The position numbers and the translations under genes were made by a program. Shown piece by piece: positions 1 through 8,623 of a DNA stretch of 64,000 nt. This DNA is from Vibrio sp. 16 (lineage in GTDB: Bacteria; Pseudomonadota; Gammaproteobacteria; Enterobacterales; Vibrionaceae). Within the stretch, counting starts at the first letter, position 1, and each line of letters begins with the position of its first letter. Location of the stretch: positions 682,001-746,000 of the forward strand of contig NZ_OY808998.1 of assembly GCF_963681195.1 (NCBI RefSeq). The letters are read 5' to 3'. Below the pieces are notes generated by a model that ran no database searches, was not told the DNA's origin, and saw only the letters and a program-made list of their open reading frames with translations.

Positions 1-375
1 CTCTGTACGCGCTACTTCTTTGATAAAGCTTTGCAGCAGCTCACTCGCGAGCCCTTTACCCCAACATTCTTCGCAGAGCAAGTAACCGATATGCGCAGCG
101 TTATTTTCGCTCTCTACATAGGCGAACAAGAAACCGATTAGCTCATTTGCCGTGGATTTCACCTGAAGTAAGCGACTCTCCAACAACATTTGATCGAGCC
201 AAACCTGCGCCAATTGGCGAGAAGTAATACTGTGAAAATAGGGAGGTAAGTTTTCAACAACGGGCGGCGTCAGAATAGTAGGTATCTGCTTTATCAGAAT
301 TGATTGCTCATCAGGGCTAAGATTCCCTGATATTTCCTCAACTCTCAATCTCTGAGTTTCAAACGCTATTGCCAT
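1..375 (-). CDS. GNAT family N-acetyltransferase (C-terminus cut by window edge)
   Basis: An open frame of 125 codons runs without a stop from an ATG at 375 to the first base of the window, so the C-terminus lies outside. The visible protein starts MAIAFETQRLRVEE, the usual opening strand of GNAT acetyltransferases. Near its end it has HIGYLLCEECWGKGLASELL, which fits motif A, the acetyl-CoA pyrophosphate-binding loop (Q/RxxGxG/A type, here CWGKGLA). It probably transfers an acetyl group from acetyl-CoA to an amine; the substrate cannot be told. It lies 22 bp downstream of the Nudix gene on the same strand, so the two are likely co-transcribed. Confidence 0.8.
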   Translation of the reverse strand, partial: MAIAFETQRLRVEEISGNLSPDEQSILIKQIPTILTPPVVENLPPYFHSITSRQLAQVWLDQMLLESRLLQVKSTANELIGFLFAYVESENNAAHIGYLLCEECWGKGLASELLQSFIKEVARTE

Positions 376-397
376 AGACTCTGCCTCAAATGGTTTG

Positions 398-796
398 TCA
401 GAACGAAAGGTATTGTCCAACTCTGAAAAACTCTGCTATCGCCAATCTGTCTGCATCAATACCCACAGGCGCTGACGATAATGGATACCAGTGCACGCTC
501 TCGGCTTCTTGGGCTGAAATTTCTCCTGTCCAGTGGTCAACGACATAGTAATGGATTAATTGCAGCTCGCGTGTGGGATGATAAAGCGAACAAAGATATT
601 GGTAGGATTCAGGGATCACATTCAACTCTTCATCCATTTCACGGAACAAGGCTTGGCGTTGGCTTTCACCTTCTTCAATATGACCGCCAGGAATGTTTAC
701 AATGCCCGCATCGGTTTCTCTGGTCTCGCTGCGTTTTTCGAGTAACACACGGTTGTTGTCGATCAACATAAAAGATACGCATTCGTGCACTTTCAT
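398..796 (-). CDS. Nudix hydrolase
   Basis: The 132-aa protein has a recognisable Nudix box at about residues 38-60: G-x5-E-x7-R-E-M-D-E-E, the Mg2+-binding diphosphatase signature. The usual glycine near the end of the box is replaced by Asn. Such enzymes hydrolyse nucleoside diphosphates linked to another moiety; the substrate is not predictable. The ATG at 796 is preferred over a TTG one codon upstream because a GGGA Shine-Dalgarno sequence sits seven bases before it. The GNAT gene follows closely on the same strand. Confidence 0.88.
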   Translation of the reverse strand: MKVHECVSFMLIDNNRVLLEKRSETRETDAGIVNIPGGHIEEGESQRQALFREMDEELNVIPESYQYLCSLYHPTRELQLIHYYVVDHWTGEISAQEAESVHWYPLSSAPVGIDADRLAIAEFFRVGQYLSF

Positions 797-847
797 CAAA
801 TGTCCCTATTAGTGTTAACGCCCAACTAAGTCGTCCATACTACACCG

Positions 848-871
848 ACCAAGCGGAGCATTCATCTTTAA
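848..871. repeat. 24-bp direct repeat, copy 1
   Basis: A 24-bp stretch beginning accaagcggagc and ending catctttaa is identical to 1994-2017. Flanking bases on either side do not match. On the minus strand it lies about 60 bp downstream of the lipoprotein gene at 932-1306. Confidence 0.85.
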
Positions 872-931
872 CCTCAACAGGGACGTAAAGTAGTAACAAT
901 CAGCGTTTTTTACGCCTTGCTTAAGCCACCT

Positions 932-1306
932 TTATGCTGGATTGCACGTGACTATCTTTTGACTGCTCGATGTTTTATCGAAACGACGATGACTTGAAAC
1001 AAACTTACGATGTTTCTCAGCAATCCAAGGAATCAGCTCGTTTGAATCGAGTTTTTCAACCTGATTGGATTTGCTGCGCCCGAAACTAAACCCATTGGTA
1101 CACAGTTCACTGGCTTTTTTATCGAATAGCTCAGTTAGTTTGTTTGAATCAGGCTTTACCTCGTCTGCATAGTAAACGGCGAGCAAAAGGTATGCCTCTG
1201 CAGATGGCAGACTCTTAGTATAAACATCCATTTTTACATCACTCGGCTTCTGAGATGCACAAGCACTCAGAAGAACAATAGACATAATGCTAAAAAACCG
1301 TTTCAT
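932..1306 (-). CDS. small lipoprotein, function unknown
   Basis: A 124-aa protein with a type II signal peptide: two basic residues, a hydrophobic stretch and lipobox LLSAC with the lipidated cysteine at residue 16. The mature part is hydrophilic, with a second and third Cys (in ELCTNG and near the C-terminus, TCNPA) that could pair. No family is recognised. It is expected at the inner face of the outer membrane or on the inner membrane. It is one of several small minus-strand genes in an accessory-looking stretch and has no clear operon partner. Confidence 0.7.
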   Translation of the reverse strand: MKRFFSIMSIVLLSACASQKPSDVKMDVYTKSLPSAEAYLLLAVYYADEVKPDSNKLTELFDKKASELCTNGFSFGRSKSNQVEKLDSNELIPWIAEKHRKFVSSHRRFDKTSSSQKIVTCNPA

Positions 1307-1346
1307 TTACCTCATACTCCTTGTGGTATAACGCTTATAGGTAGGG

Positions 1347-1697
1347 TTAAAGATAGATTCCAGAGCTTCTAAGCTGTGACTTAAGATCCAATAATTTAAT
1401 CTGAGTCACGAGTAGAATTAACGCATTGCTTAGCGCTGCGAAAACCAACAAACATACTGAAATCATGCCCAGAAATCCGCTGTTTGATATCAAGATTAAA
1501 GAGGCACCAAGAGTAATAAGGCAACTTGAAATTGCCAACGCAGTTTCTCCACTTTCGAGCGAACAATAATCACCATTGGGATTATATCGAATTCTAATTT
1601 TCAAACTCAAACCACCAAATTTGAGCTGGATTGAATGCCCATTTCGGGTGTGTTCAATTCTGTTCATCTTTAGTGTCTCTTCGACGCGATCTAACAT
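1347..1697 (-). CDS. hypothetical membrane protein, two TM segments
   Basis: A 116-aa protein with a basic N-terminal domain of about 50 residues, then two adjacent hydrophobic segments (about residues 53-72 and 76-96) and a short polar tail. The layout suggests a hairpin in the inner membrane with both ends in the cytoplasm. No family is recognised. It starts at ATG 1697 after a weak AGG. It lies 40 bp upstream of the lipoprotein gene and may be co-transcribed with it. Confidence 0.6.
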   Translation of the reverse strand: MLDRVEETLKMNRIEHTRNGHSIQLKFGGLSLKIRIRYNPNGDYCSLESGETALAISSCLITLGASLILISNSGFLGMISVCLLVFAALSNALILLVTQIKLLDLKSQLRSSGIYL

Positions 1698-1863
1698 GCT
1701 GTGACCTAGGATTGTTGAATTTGAAACGAGTCTAAATTCAACAAGTTAGTAAGCTAGTGTTCAGGCTCTATTTTTCGACCTAACTCTCGGAAACATAAGT
1801 ACATATTAATAGGCACAATCAGCGACATCTGCAAAAACCTAAAAACAGACACATTAATGGTTG

Positions 1864-1918
1864 ACTCTCCTCTATGCAGGAGAGTTTATCGTAGTACCTC
1901 AATCAACAGATATTGAGG
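1864..1918 (+). other. two tandem hairpins before a truncated secretory ORF
   Basis: ACTCTCCT (1864-1871) pairs with AGGAGAGT (1878-1885), and CCTCAAT (1897-1903) pairs with ATTGAGG (1912-1918). They form back-to-back stem-loops ending nine bases before the ATG at 1928. The second stem holds the only purine-rich ribosome-binding sequence for that ORF. This looks like the preserved 5' leader of a lost gene. Confidence 0.5.
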
Positions 1919-1927
1919 ATAAACACG

Positions 1928-2017
1928 ATGAAAACAGCATTCATCAGCGGCGCAACGCTGGCTTTGGCCTTCATGGTGAGCACTTGTTACTCAACCAAGC
2001 GGAGCATTCATCTTTAA
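1928..2017 (+). pseudogene. remnant of a secreted-protein gene (signal peptide only)
   Basis: A 29-codon ORF encodes a clear signal-peptide-like start (MKTAFISGATLALAFMVST) followed by CYSTKRSIHL and a stop. The ORF ends exactly in the 24-bp repeat at 1994-2017, so the body of the original gene appears to have been replaced by repeat-bearing DNA. An intact short peptide cannot be excluded, but a signal peptide with almost no mature part is more likely a remnant. Confidence 0.45.
1994..2017. repeat. 24-bp direct repeat, copy 2
   Basis: Identical to 848-871, 1146 bp away in the same orientation. It lies 30 bp downstream, on the minus strand, of the gene at 2048-2371. The two copies bracket the two small genes at 932-1697. 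Confidence 0.85.
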
Positions 2018-2047
2018 ACGCAGAGCATGAAACGCTGCGAATCACCC

Positions 2048-2371
2048 TTAAGCATCTCCTGACGAGATCGACTTAATGGCTTCGGCAATGGATAGGAACT
2101 GTATCTTGGTAAGGCACATTTCTGCTTTCGCAAACTCATGCTCTTGAACCAACTTGGTTACTTCCGACAAAGTAAGCATGACACCTTCAGGCTCAAACGC
2201 ATAACTATCGCTTTCTACACAGACTGAGTAACACTGCCCGTGACTGTCAATGAGACGGTCTGAGCTATCCCAAATTAAACCTTCTAATTCAGTAACTAAC
2301 TGATGGACGGAGTCCATATACAGTAGTTCTGAATCCCCATCTAACTTGAAAATACAAGGCCAAATAATCAT
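2048..2371 (-). CDS. hypothetical protein, DUF4144-like
   Basis: A 107-aa soluble acidic protein with no signal peptide. The start, with WPCIFKLDGDSELLY, resembles the small Vibrio family DUF4144 as remembered; this was not checked against a profile. Function is unknown. It begins at ATG 2371, is not overlapped by neighbours, and is transcribed in the same direction as the surrounding small genes. Confidence 0.6.
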   Translation of the reverse strand: MIIWPCIFKLDGDSELLYMDSVHQLVTELEGLIWDSSDRLIDSHGQCYSVCVESDSYAFEPEGVMLTLSEVTKLVQEHEFAKAEMCLTKIQFLSIAEAIKSISSGDA

Positions 2372-2506
2372 TTTCTATCCTGCTAACGTAGAGTTGTAGC
2401 CAACGCCATCACCTAATTGAACCATGGCGCCGACTGCATCAAACCCAACGATAGGACAAAATTTCTAACGTTGGGAATTTGATTTTAGTTCCTTGCTAGA
2501 TTGTAA

Positions 2507-2974
2507 TTACATTTCACCAGACTTTATTTTTGCTTGCGCTTCTTCCGGTGTTGATAGCGAGAATAGTAGATCCATCATGGCCATTATACGTTTGCGGTCG
2601 TCTCCCCACTTATCGGGGTTTGAGTTGTTTGCTGCTTTGAACTCGACATTACCAACTTTCTGATCATTCTTATATGCTTTAATATTTGCATCGGCAATAA
2701 AAGTACTAAAATCCCAACTCCACCGCGATATATAAGTTAGAGTCAACTCCGGAGCTTCAGGTGGCGTTCCATCATTAACAACTTTACATCTGTGGGCATT
2801 ATCAAGGCACCACTCCTGCATCGATTGTAAAAATATGTCTCGAGTAGCATCGTCTCTTACGATTGTAATATCTTTACTTTGCTTGTCTTGAGGAATCGGG
2901 TCTACCGTATATTTGGGTGCGGCACATGCTGCAAGTAAAAATGGAATAGCAACAATAGTAAGTTTCTTAAACAT
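2507..2974 (-). CDS. lipoprotein, Sbal_3080-like
   Basis: A 155-aa protein with lipobox LLAAC (Cys at 17). The segment LTYISRWSWDFSTFIADA and the pattern around TRDIFLQSMQEW match my memory of the Sbal_3080 family of small proteobacterial lipoproteins, whose function is unknown. The mature protein has one further Cys pair (EWCLDNAHRC) that could form a disulphide in the periplasm. It is monocistronic as far as can be seen. Confidence 0.65.
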   Translation of the reverse strand: MFKKLTIVAIPFLLAACAAPKYTVDPIPQDKQSKDITIVRDDATRDIFLQSMQEWCLDNAHRCKVVNDGTPPEAPELTLTYISRWSWDFSTFIADANIKAYKNDQKVGNVEFKAANNSNPDKWGDDRKRIMAMMDLLFSLSTPEEAQAKIKSGEM

Positions 2975-3267
2975 ATAAACAGCCTCTTACCTTATATTTT
3001 ATTTATGAAAAGCACATATCAAGTCCGCACAGCAGAATAATAATGCTATCTAAGCCAATAAAGCGTGATACCTATATGCATCACGCCGTCTTTATATGCC
3101 TTTTAAATTAATAATCAATAGCTTATTCACCACTATGTGAGCTTAAATGGCTATATAGTTTTACTGTTGTCGCCTGCGCAGAAGCCGAACGGAAGTCGTT
3201 ATGGGTGAGTTTGCTCTCAAATGAAGCAAGAGATGAAATGAATAGGATGTTGCGCGCAACTGGATAC

Positions 3268-3294
3268 AAAAATGCCTGCAGAGTTGCAGGCATT
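3268..3294 (-). terminator. rho-independent terminator
   Basis: AATGCCTGCA (3271-3280) pairs with TGCAGGCATT (3285-3294) around a 4-nt loop. In the minus direction the stem is followed by a T-run. It lies eight bases downstream of the stop of the 3302-3616 gene. Confidence 0.8.
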
Positions 3295-3301
3295 TATTCA
3301 A

Positions 3302-3616
3302 CTACAGACGATACTCTTTGAGTTCACCTTTGTCAGTAATGGTGGCATTAGCGAGCTTGTTGCCATAGATATCTTTAAAACCTATATCGATGGAGTTGCT
3401 CGCGTGAACAATTTTCGTAATCAAGATTTCGCCTACATCATTGCTAAGAGTGAGGTAGTAATGCACATTGCGGCTGCAAGGAATCACTTTTTCTTTAAAG
3501 GTTTTGCTGATGTAGTACATGGATTCGCTGTTTAGCTCTACGCCATGCTTTTTAACGATATCCACTAAGCTGCCAACGATAGTGCCGACTTTTTTCAATT
3601 CACCGGTTAAAATCAT
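3302..3616 (-). CDS. hypothetical protein, 104 aa
   Basis: A soluble protein without signal peptide or membrane segment; no family recognised. Among possible starts the ATG at 3616 has a GGAGG ribosome-binding site at good spacing, so the upstream TTG and the ATG at 3619 are rejected. Its own terminator follows at 3268-3294. The start overlaps the stop of a 47-codon ORF at 3616-3759, which may be translationally coupled to it. Confidence 0.55.
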   Translation of the reverse strand: MILTGELKKVGTIVGSLVDIVKKHGVELNSESMYYISKTFKEKVIPCSRNVHYYLTLSNDVGEILITKIVHASNSIDIGFKDIYGNKLANATITDKGELKEYRL

Positions 3617-3759
3617 CATTGCCTCCAATCTATTCTAGAGCCCAATCGCCCACCCAAGACCAAGCATGGATGCACTTGAGCACCGCGCTTGCTACTGCGA
3701 TAAGAAATAGACAACTCTGAAATCGTGGCCACAGCAGCGAGAACATTCTGTTTATTCAT
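3616..3759 (-). CDS. possible small ORF, 47 aa
   Basis: ATG at 3759 to a TGA at 3618-3616 that overlaps the start codon of the next gene. The peptide MNKQNVLAAVATISEL... has a mildly hydrophobic N-terminus and a basic middle. There is no obvious Shine-Dalgarno sequence. The stop-start overlap is the only real support, so it could be a leader peptide, a gene remnant or chance. Confidence 0.25.
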   Translation of the reverse strand: MNKQNVLAAVATISELSISYRSSKRGAQVHPCLVLGGRLGSRIDWRQ

Positions 3760-4203
3760 ATTTATATTGATAATTATGTTGTGTCCTCACCAAGCTATCT
3801 TGAGAGCATTTACCGAAAAAGTAATTTAAAGTTGCATTTTTACTCGGTATTTTCGAAGTGTTTACTCTAAATGATCAAATATCTTTAATTTTCAACCAGT
3901 AAGAAGGCCTCTTCTACTCCATTTATGGGGTAACCCCATGAGCAAGCGAATTTAAATAACTCACTTACCATGATCTAAATCAGACCTACAATTATTACTC
4001 TCATCGAAATAAAGTCTTTATATTCAATGATTAGAAGAAACAAGGCTAAGATTCGTTAAATCGACTTGGGCTAGAAAGGTTATCGGAAATAGGCAAAAAG
4101 TGCCGCTTAACAGACTTTAGTGAACTCAGCAGTTTAGGAAGCGGTTGAAATGGTACCACCCGCAATTTGAGGCGCGACGCATTGATGTGAATAGATTGGA
4201 ATA
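3760..4203. other. intergenic, no gene seen
   Basis: About 440 bp of AT-rich DNA between the small-gene cluster and the ectoine operon terminator. All frames are short and broken. A short hairpin of the form GGGGTAACCCC lies at about 3927-3937. No promoter, repeat or RNA gene could be supported. Confidence 0.5.
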
Positions 4204-4238
4204 AGCCCCTCTGCCGCGTTAATAGAAGCAGAGGGGCT
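4204..4238 (-). terminator. terminator of the ectoine operon
   Basis: An 11-bp perfect stem, AGCCCCTCTGC (4204-4214) with GCAGAGGGGCT (4228-4238), around a 13-nt loop, followed in the minus direction by TTATTCC. It lies 38 bp past the stop of the aspartokinase gene. Confidence 0.75.
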
Positions 4239-4276
4239 ATCTGTTTAATCTAGACTCAGTCATTTTGGAGTATTTG

Positions 4277-5701
4277 CTAGGCAACCTTAGTGGCGCTCGC
4301 TGGCTTGCTATCAAAAAATACACCGTGCAAGGCACAAATTGAGGATTGGTACTGGTTGTCATCAACAACAAACTGGACATTGACATTGCGCATTGATGAA
4401 TGAACCGCGATCGGAGTAATGTCCCTGTCCATCAAAGCCAGTACGCCTTTTGCCAGAGCTTCATTCGTATCAAACTGCGAACCAATCGCAGAGATCAAGG
4501 CAACCATTCGACCTTTGATGTTGGCCTGTGGGAATCGCTTCTCCGTCTTGTAGAGCACTTTATTTAACGCATCGGTACTGCCCGTTAAGTAGTAAGTCAT
4601 GGAGTTGGCATTCATCTCCTTTCCGACTAACCGAACGCGAGTATCTGTGATGATTTCCATCAAGTCATAGCTGACATTGTCCACACACCCGACCATCGCT
4701 TGGTCAAACAAATGCAGCGCGAATACTTTCTCTTTCCCCGCAATGATCTCCACTTTATCCATCGTTGGACGAAACTCCCCCGAGATCAGGGTGCCAGGAT
4801 GAAGAGGTTCGAACGTGTTTTTGATTTGTAACTCAATGCCGCTCTCTCTCAGACCCGCTGCTGCGTTCGGATGAATGGCTTCCATACCAAGGTTGGCAAG
4901 TTGATCGGCAACGTCGTAGTTTGTTTCTCCCAGAGGAAGCACTTTCTCAGACCCAACCACACGAGGATCCGCCGAACTGAGGTGGTACTCTTTGTGAATT
5001 ATGGCTAAGTCGGCACACGTTAGCGACGCAATTCGGCTAAACGTCATTTCACTGTAGCCACGGTCATAGGTCGACATCAGCCCTTCTTTGCATGACGCGT
5101 ATCCGGTCACGATCGGCAGTTCTTTGGTTGTGTCGATATCAGCAAAAGCTTTGAGAATGCATTCGTCCAAACTCGCTGGCACTTGCGTATCCCAACCGGA
5201 TAAGTCGACAAATCGCGCATTGTAGCCCATGTTTTTCAGCTTTAGCGCTGTGTTGTAGGCACTGTGCGCTTCACCAATGGAAGAGAGAAATTCTCGAACC
5301 TGAGGAAGATAGTGACGAAGTGAAAACTGCCCATACTGGCAGGTCTCTAATATATTCGAAATACACACTTTCGCTTCTGAAATCCGAGAGCGAATAAACT
5401 TATCCGCTCGCATGCGGTTCATTGGATCCGCAAAAATATTCTCGTTGGCGAGTAACATTCGCTGCTCAACGTAATCTAGTGCCTGTTGCCAGCTGTCATC
5501 TCGCTTGGCAACCAATTGATAGACGCCGGGTTTACTGGTTTTTTTGCATTCGAGTAAGGCATCAGTCATACCTGCGTAAGCCGATACGACAAACACTCGG
5601 TTGTACATTTCCTCTTCGCTATCTTTGATTAAAATATTATCTAGAACAGCATCGAATGCGGTCATGGAAGTACCGCCGATTTTCTCTACGGTATAAATCA
5701 T
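4277..5701 (-). CDS. ask: aspartate kinase of the ectoine pathway
   Basis: The 474-aa protein begins MIYTVEKIGGTSMTAFDAVL, the aspartokinase N-terminal KxGGTS signature, and ends in ACT-like regulatory repeats. It phosphorylates aspartate, the first step towards aspartate semialdehyde and so towards the ectoine precursor diaminobutyrate. It is the last gene of ectA-ectB-ectC-ask, 71 bp after ectC. Ectoine-linked aspartokinases form a distinct group (Ask_Ect) reported to escape normal lysine/threonine feedback inhibition. Its position fits that group; the property cannot be read from the sequence here. Confidence 0.93.
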   Translation of the reverse strand: MIYTVEKIGGTSMTAFDAVLDNILIKDSEEEMYNRVFVVSAYAGMTDALLECKKTSKPGVYQLVAKRDDSWQQALDYVEQRMLLANENIFADPMNRMRADKFIRSRISEAKVCISNILETCQYGQFSLRHYLPQVREFLSSIGEAHSAYNTALKLKNMGYNARFVDLSGWDTQVPASLDECILKAFADIDTTKELPIVTGYASCKEGLMSTYDRGYSEMTFSRIASLTCADLAIIHKEYHLSSADPRVVGSEKVLPLGETNYDVADQLANLGMEAIHPNAAAGLRESGIELQIKNTFEPLHPGTLISGEFRPTMDKVEIIAGKEKVFALHLFDQAMVGCVDNVSYDLMEIITDTRVRLVGKEMNANSMTYYLTGSTDALNKVLYKTEKRFPQANIKGRMVALISAIGSQFDTNEALAKGVLALMDRDITPIAVHSSMRNVNVQFVVDDNQYQSSICALHGVFFDSKPASATKVA

Positions 5702-5772
5702 GTTAAAGCCTTTTGTTTGGTTTTGAATTGTGTAGGTGGCTAGACGAACTCGCCTAGCCAGAGATCGTTTGT

Positions 5773-6159
5773 CTAGTCGATAAGTGGGTACACACCATTT
5801 TCATCGTGCGTCTCTTTACCGGTGATTGGCGGGTTAAACACACATGCCATCACCATCTCTTTACCTTCATAGGCGCGAAGATAGTGCTCATCATGCTTAT
5901 CTAAAATATAGAGCGTTCCCGGTTTGATCGGATAAGTCTTACCACCCACCACTTCAATTTCGCCCTCACCACTCATGCAGTAAACAGACTCCAAATGATT
6001 TTGATAGTGAATGTGTGTCTCGGTGTTTTCAAAAATGGTGGTGATATGAAATGAAAAGCCCATGTTGTCATCTTTCAACAACATGCGAACGCTCTCCCAC
6101 GTTTCGGACGCAACTCTGCGCTCACTGTCTCGACATTCATCTAATGTACGTACAATCAT
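5773..6159 (-). CDS. ectC: L-ectoine synthase
   Basis: A 128-aa cupin protein beginning [16 protein letters not shown], typical of EctC. Metal-ligand candidates lie in the cupin motif [10 protein letters not shown] and in [13 protein letters not shown]. It cyclises N-gamma-acetyl-diaminobutyrate to ectoine by loss of water, in the cytoplasm. It lies 14 bp after ectB, and length and order match the standard operon. Confidence 0.95.
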   Translation of the reverse strand: MIVRTLDECRDSERRVASETWESVRMLLKDDNMGFSFHITTIFENTETHIHYQNHLESVYCMSGEGEIEVVGGKTYPIKPGTLYILDKHDEHYLRAYEGKEMVMACVFNPPITGKETHDENGVYPLID

Positions 6160-6173
6160 CTTGCTTCCCCTAG

Positions 6174-7442
6174 TTACGACGCTTTTTTAAATTGTTGTTC
6201 AACGACAGATTCAACCGCGTTTTTAAAGATATCTAGACCTTGTTGCAGCTCAGACTCTGTGATGGTTAGCGGCGCAAAGAACTTCACCACTTCATCGTTG
6301 GGGCCCGCAGTTTCAATAACTAAGCCGTTATCAAAACAGTTCTTGACGATGTCGCTAGCCAACTCACCACTGCGACATTCAATCCCCATCATCATCCCGC
6401 GGCCTTTGCGAGTGACGAACATCTCTGGGTAACGGAGCAACGTAGACTCAATCACCTCCGAAACCAGCAGTGAACAATTCGAAATATGCTCCTCGAACGG
6501 AGCGCTGTCGGCCCAATACGCCTCAATCGCCTTGGTCGCCGTGACAAACGCATGGTTGTTGCCTCGGAAGGTGCCGTTGTGTTCTCCGGGATTCCAAATA
6601 TCTAGCTCAGGTTTCATCAGAACAAGCGCCATTGGCGATCCATAACCGCCAATGGATTTCGATAGGGTCACCATATCCGGTTTGATGCCTGAAGATTCAA
6701 AACTAAAGAAGGTGCCAGTGCGCCCGCAACCTGCTTGAATATCATCCACAATCAGTAAAATATCGTGCTTCGAACAGAGGTTGCTCAGTCTCTTTAACCA
6801 ATCCTCAGAGGCGACATTCAAGCCACCTTCACCTTGCACCGTTTCAACCAGTACGGCAGCAGGTTTGTCGATCCCCGCAGAATTGTCATTCAACATGGTT
6901 TCAAATAATTTCAGCCCATCAATGTCGGCATAACCCTCAAACGGAATGCGCGTTACATCATTTAAACTTGTTCCTGCGCCTTGGCGATGGTGCTGGTTTC
7001 CTGTTGCGGCAAGGGCTCCCGCGGTACACCCGTGAAAACCGTTAGTAAACGCAACGATAGAACTGCGACCTTTGGCTTTTCTCGCCAGTTTGAGCGCGGC
7101 TTCTACCGCATTGGTTCCGGTAGGGCCTGTAAACTGGACTTTATAGTTCAGACCTCGTGGCTGAAATACATGCTTGTACAGCGCTTTCAAGAAGTCCGCT
7201 TTCGCAGCAGAATGCATGTCTAACCCGTGCGTAATACCATCAGACTCAATGTAGTTGAGCAACGTTTGTTTAAAAATCGGGTTGTTATGGCCGTAGTTAA
7301 GAGACCCAGCACCAGCAAGAAAGTCCAGGTACTTTTCACCTGATTCCGTCTCTAGCCAGCACCCTTTTGCTTTAGTGAATACGACTGGGAAGCTGTTGCA
7401 GTAAGAACGTACTTGTGATTCTTGTTTGTCAAAAATATCCAT
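6174..7442 (-). CDS. ectB: diaminobutyrate--2-oxoglutarate transaminase
   Basis: A 422-aa class III PLP aminotransferase. Visible signatures are the Gly/Thr phosphate-cup region [16 protein letters not shown] (about 106-121), the cofactor-contacting [11 protein letters not shown] (about 233-243) and the predicted Schiff-base lysine in TLSKSIGG (Lys about 262). It converts aspartate semialdehyde plus glutamate to 2,4-diaminobutyrate. It follows ectA by 15 bp and precedes ectC by 14 bp, so it is an operon member. Length is normal for EctB. Confidence 0.95.
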   Translation of the reverse strand: MDIFDKQESQVRSYCNSFPVVFTKAKGCWLETESGEKYLDFLAGAGSLNYGHNNPIFKQTLLNYIESDGITHGLDMHSAAKADFLKALYKHVFQPRGLNYKVQFTGPTGTNAVEAALKLARKAKGRSSIVAFTNGFHGCTAGALAATGNQHHRQGAGTSLNDVTRIPFEGYADIDGLKLFETMLNDNSAGIDKPAAVLVETVQGEGGLNVASEDWLKRLSNLCSKHDILLIVDDIQAGCGRTGTFFSFESSGIKPDMVTLSKSIGGYGSPMALVLMKPELDIWNPGEHNGTFRGNNHAFVTATKAIEAYWADSAPFEEHISNCSLLVSEVIESTLLRYPEMFVTRKGRGMMMGIECRSGELASDIVKNCFDNGLVIETAGPNDEVVKFFAPLTITESELQQGLDIFKNAVESVVEQQFKKAS

Positions 7443-7457
7443 GATTAGACCGTTTAT

Positions 7458-8021
7458 CTATCCTGTGGTTTGAGTGGGTTTTAGCGGGATACGATACAAA
7501 TACTCCGTATCGTGCTTCCCTTTGAAGTGTGTTGTTTGGTCGAGAAATGTTGAAACACTGCCTTGCTGACCATTTTCTTTATCGATCTTTTTAAACAGCG
7601 CCCAAGAGGCACCATTTTCTTGCGTAATCGTGGTTTCAATGGCCGCTATATTTCGTAAAGCCTTTCTCGCGAACAGCGACTTAAGCATCTGATAAGCCAA
7701 TCCTTTCCCGCGGTGATTGGGAGAAACCGCCACCTGCCAAATAAATAGCGTCGTGGGATCGTCAGGCTTGAGGTATCCAGAAACAAAACCTGACACCTCA
7801 CCATCACAACGGGCAAGCAAACAAGTTTGGCTAAAGTGCGTTGATTGCAAAAAATTGCAGTAGGAAGAATTGGTGTCGAGTGGTGGACACTGGGCGATTA
7901 AGTTAAAAATCTCGTCGCCATCCTCTGCAGTTGGCTCTTCAAATGAACCATGAGAATGGGCTTGCTCATCAATTTCAGGGTAAGCAACCCAAGGTGCTGA
8001 TACGATCATAGGAATGTGCAT
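7458..8021 (-). CDS. ectA: diaminobutyrate acetyltransferase
   Basis: A 187-aa GNAT enzyme. The acetyl-CoA loop is RGKGLA at about residues 104-109, followed by Tyr-Gln as in EctA proteins. It acetylates 2,4-diaminobutyrate on the gamma-amino group, the committed step of ectoine synthesis. It is the first gene of the operon. The ATG at 8021 is used; an internal ATG four codons later (MIVSAPWV) is a plausible alternative. A CRP-type palindrome lies 89 bp upstream. Confidence 0.94.
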   Translation of the reverse strand: MHIPMIVSAPWVAYPEIDEQAHSHGSFEEPTAEDGDEIFNLIAQCPPLDTNSSYCNFLQSTHFSQTCLLARCDGEVSGFVSGYLKPDDPTTLFIWQVAVSPNHRGKGLAYQMLKSLFARKALRNIAAIETTITQENGASWALFKKIDKENGQQGSVSTFLDQTTHFKGKHDTEYLYRIPLKPTQTTG

Positions 8022-8623
8022 TTACTTCGAACTCTAAATAAACTTGCTATTTATTATCACGCAGAAAATGCCCCAAAAGGCAAATTTGACCTCAAAAAAG
8101 CCCAGTTTATGTGATGTAAATCACACAAAAGACCAGATTAACCAAACTGTCACTAATTCGACATCTAATATTTTGAGCAATAACCTTTAAAATCCAACCA
8201 AGTTAAACAGAACTAGAAATACGAACACTCGAATAAAATCTTATCTCTTACCAACAACCAAGAGATACTTAGAAAAACCCAAGTTAAATCATTAAAAATA
8301 AACAATTTAAATAAAGCCAGAATCACAAGGTAGAGGTTTAATTGTGTACAAACCTTACTATTCTTCGATCAAAAACCTCTCCAATTCATTTGAAATAGAT
8401 TTCTTTTTTATTTAGAGTACAAAGCAAAAATTAGGGTGAGTATCAGAAAAAGGACAATGACATGGCTCCCATACCGGACGATAAAGGGCTCTCTGGGAAG
8501 TTTGGAGAAGGGACCTAACGCGCAGGTTCTGTACTAGCCATTTTCGATAAGCGACCCTTTGTAGTTTGCCCCAAACATACATAGACTTAAGCTACTCTAC
8601 CTCCACGTTGTATTGACAAGCCA
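8022..8623. other. divergent regulatory region between ectA and the amidohydrolase gene
   Basis: About 600 bp of mostly AT-rich DNA. It holds the CRP-type site at 8110-8125 near ectA. From about 8450 it becomes more GC-balanced and contains two tiny overlapping plus-strand ORFs (8457-8537 and 8462-8518) after an AAAAAGGA sequence. Their coding status is unsupported. No further operator could be defined by eye; a CosR site would be expected near ectA on general grounds. Confidence 0.5.
8110..8125. promoter_or_regulatory. CRP-type binding site upstream of ectA
   Basis: The sequence is TGTGA-tgtaaa-TCACA, a full match to the CRP half-sites with the standard 6-bp spacer. It lies 89 bp before the ectA start codon, close to typical activator positions. 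Carbon control of ectoine synthesis is an inference. FNR or a CRP-family relative could also use such a palindrome. Confidence 0.7.

Noticed and set aside
820..930. Integron attC-like end (GTTGGGC followed by GTTA on the minus strand) before the Nudix gene
   Set aside because: Only one half looks like a core site; the matching inverted arm on the far side of the supposed attC is missing and no integrase gene is present.
2452..2485. Hairpin CCCAACG/CGTTGGG downstream of the Sbal_3080-like gene
   Set aside because: Seven-base stem with a 17-nt loop and no T-run; too weak to call a terminator.
8457..8537. Two tiny overlapping ORFs upstream of the amidohydrolase
   Set aside because: A ribosome-binding-like sequence is present, but the peptides (26 and 18 aa) have no features and no coupling to the downstream gene.
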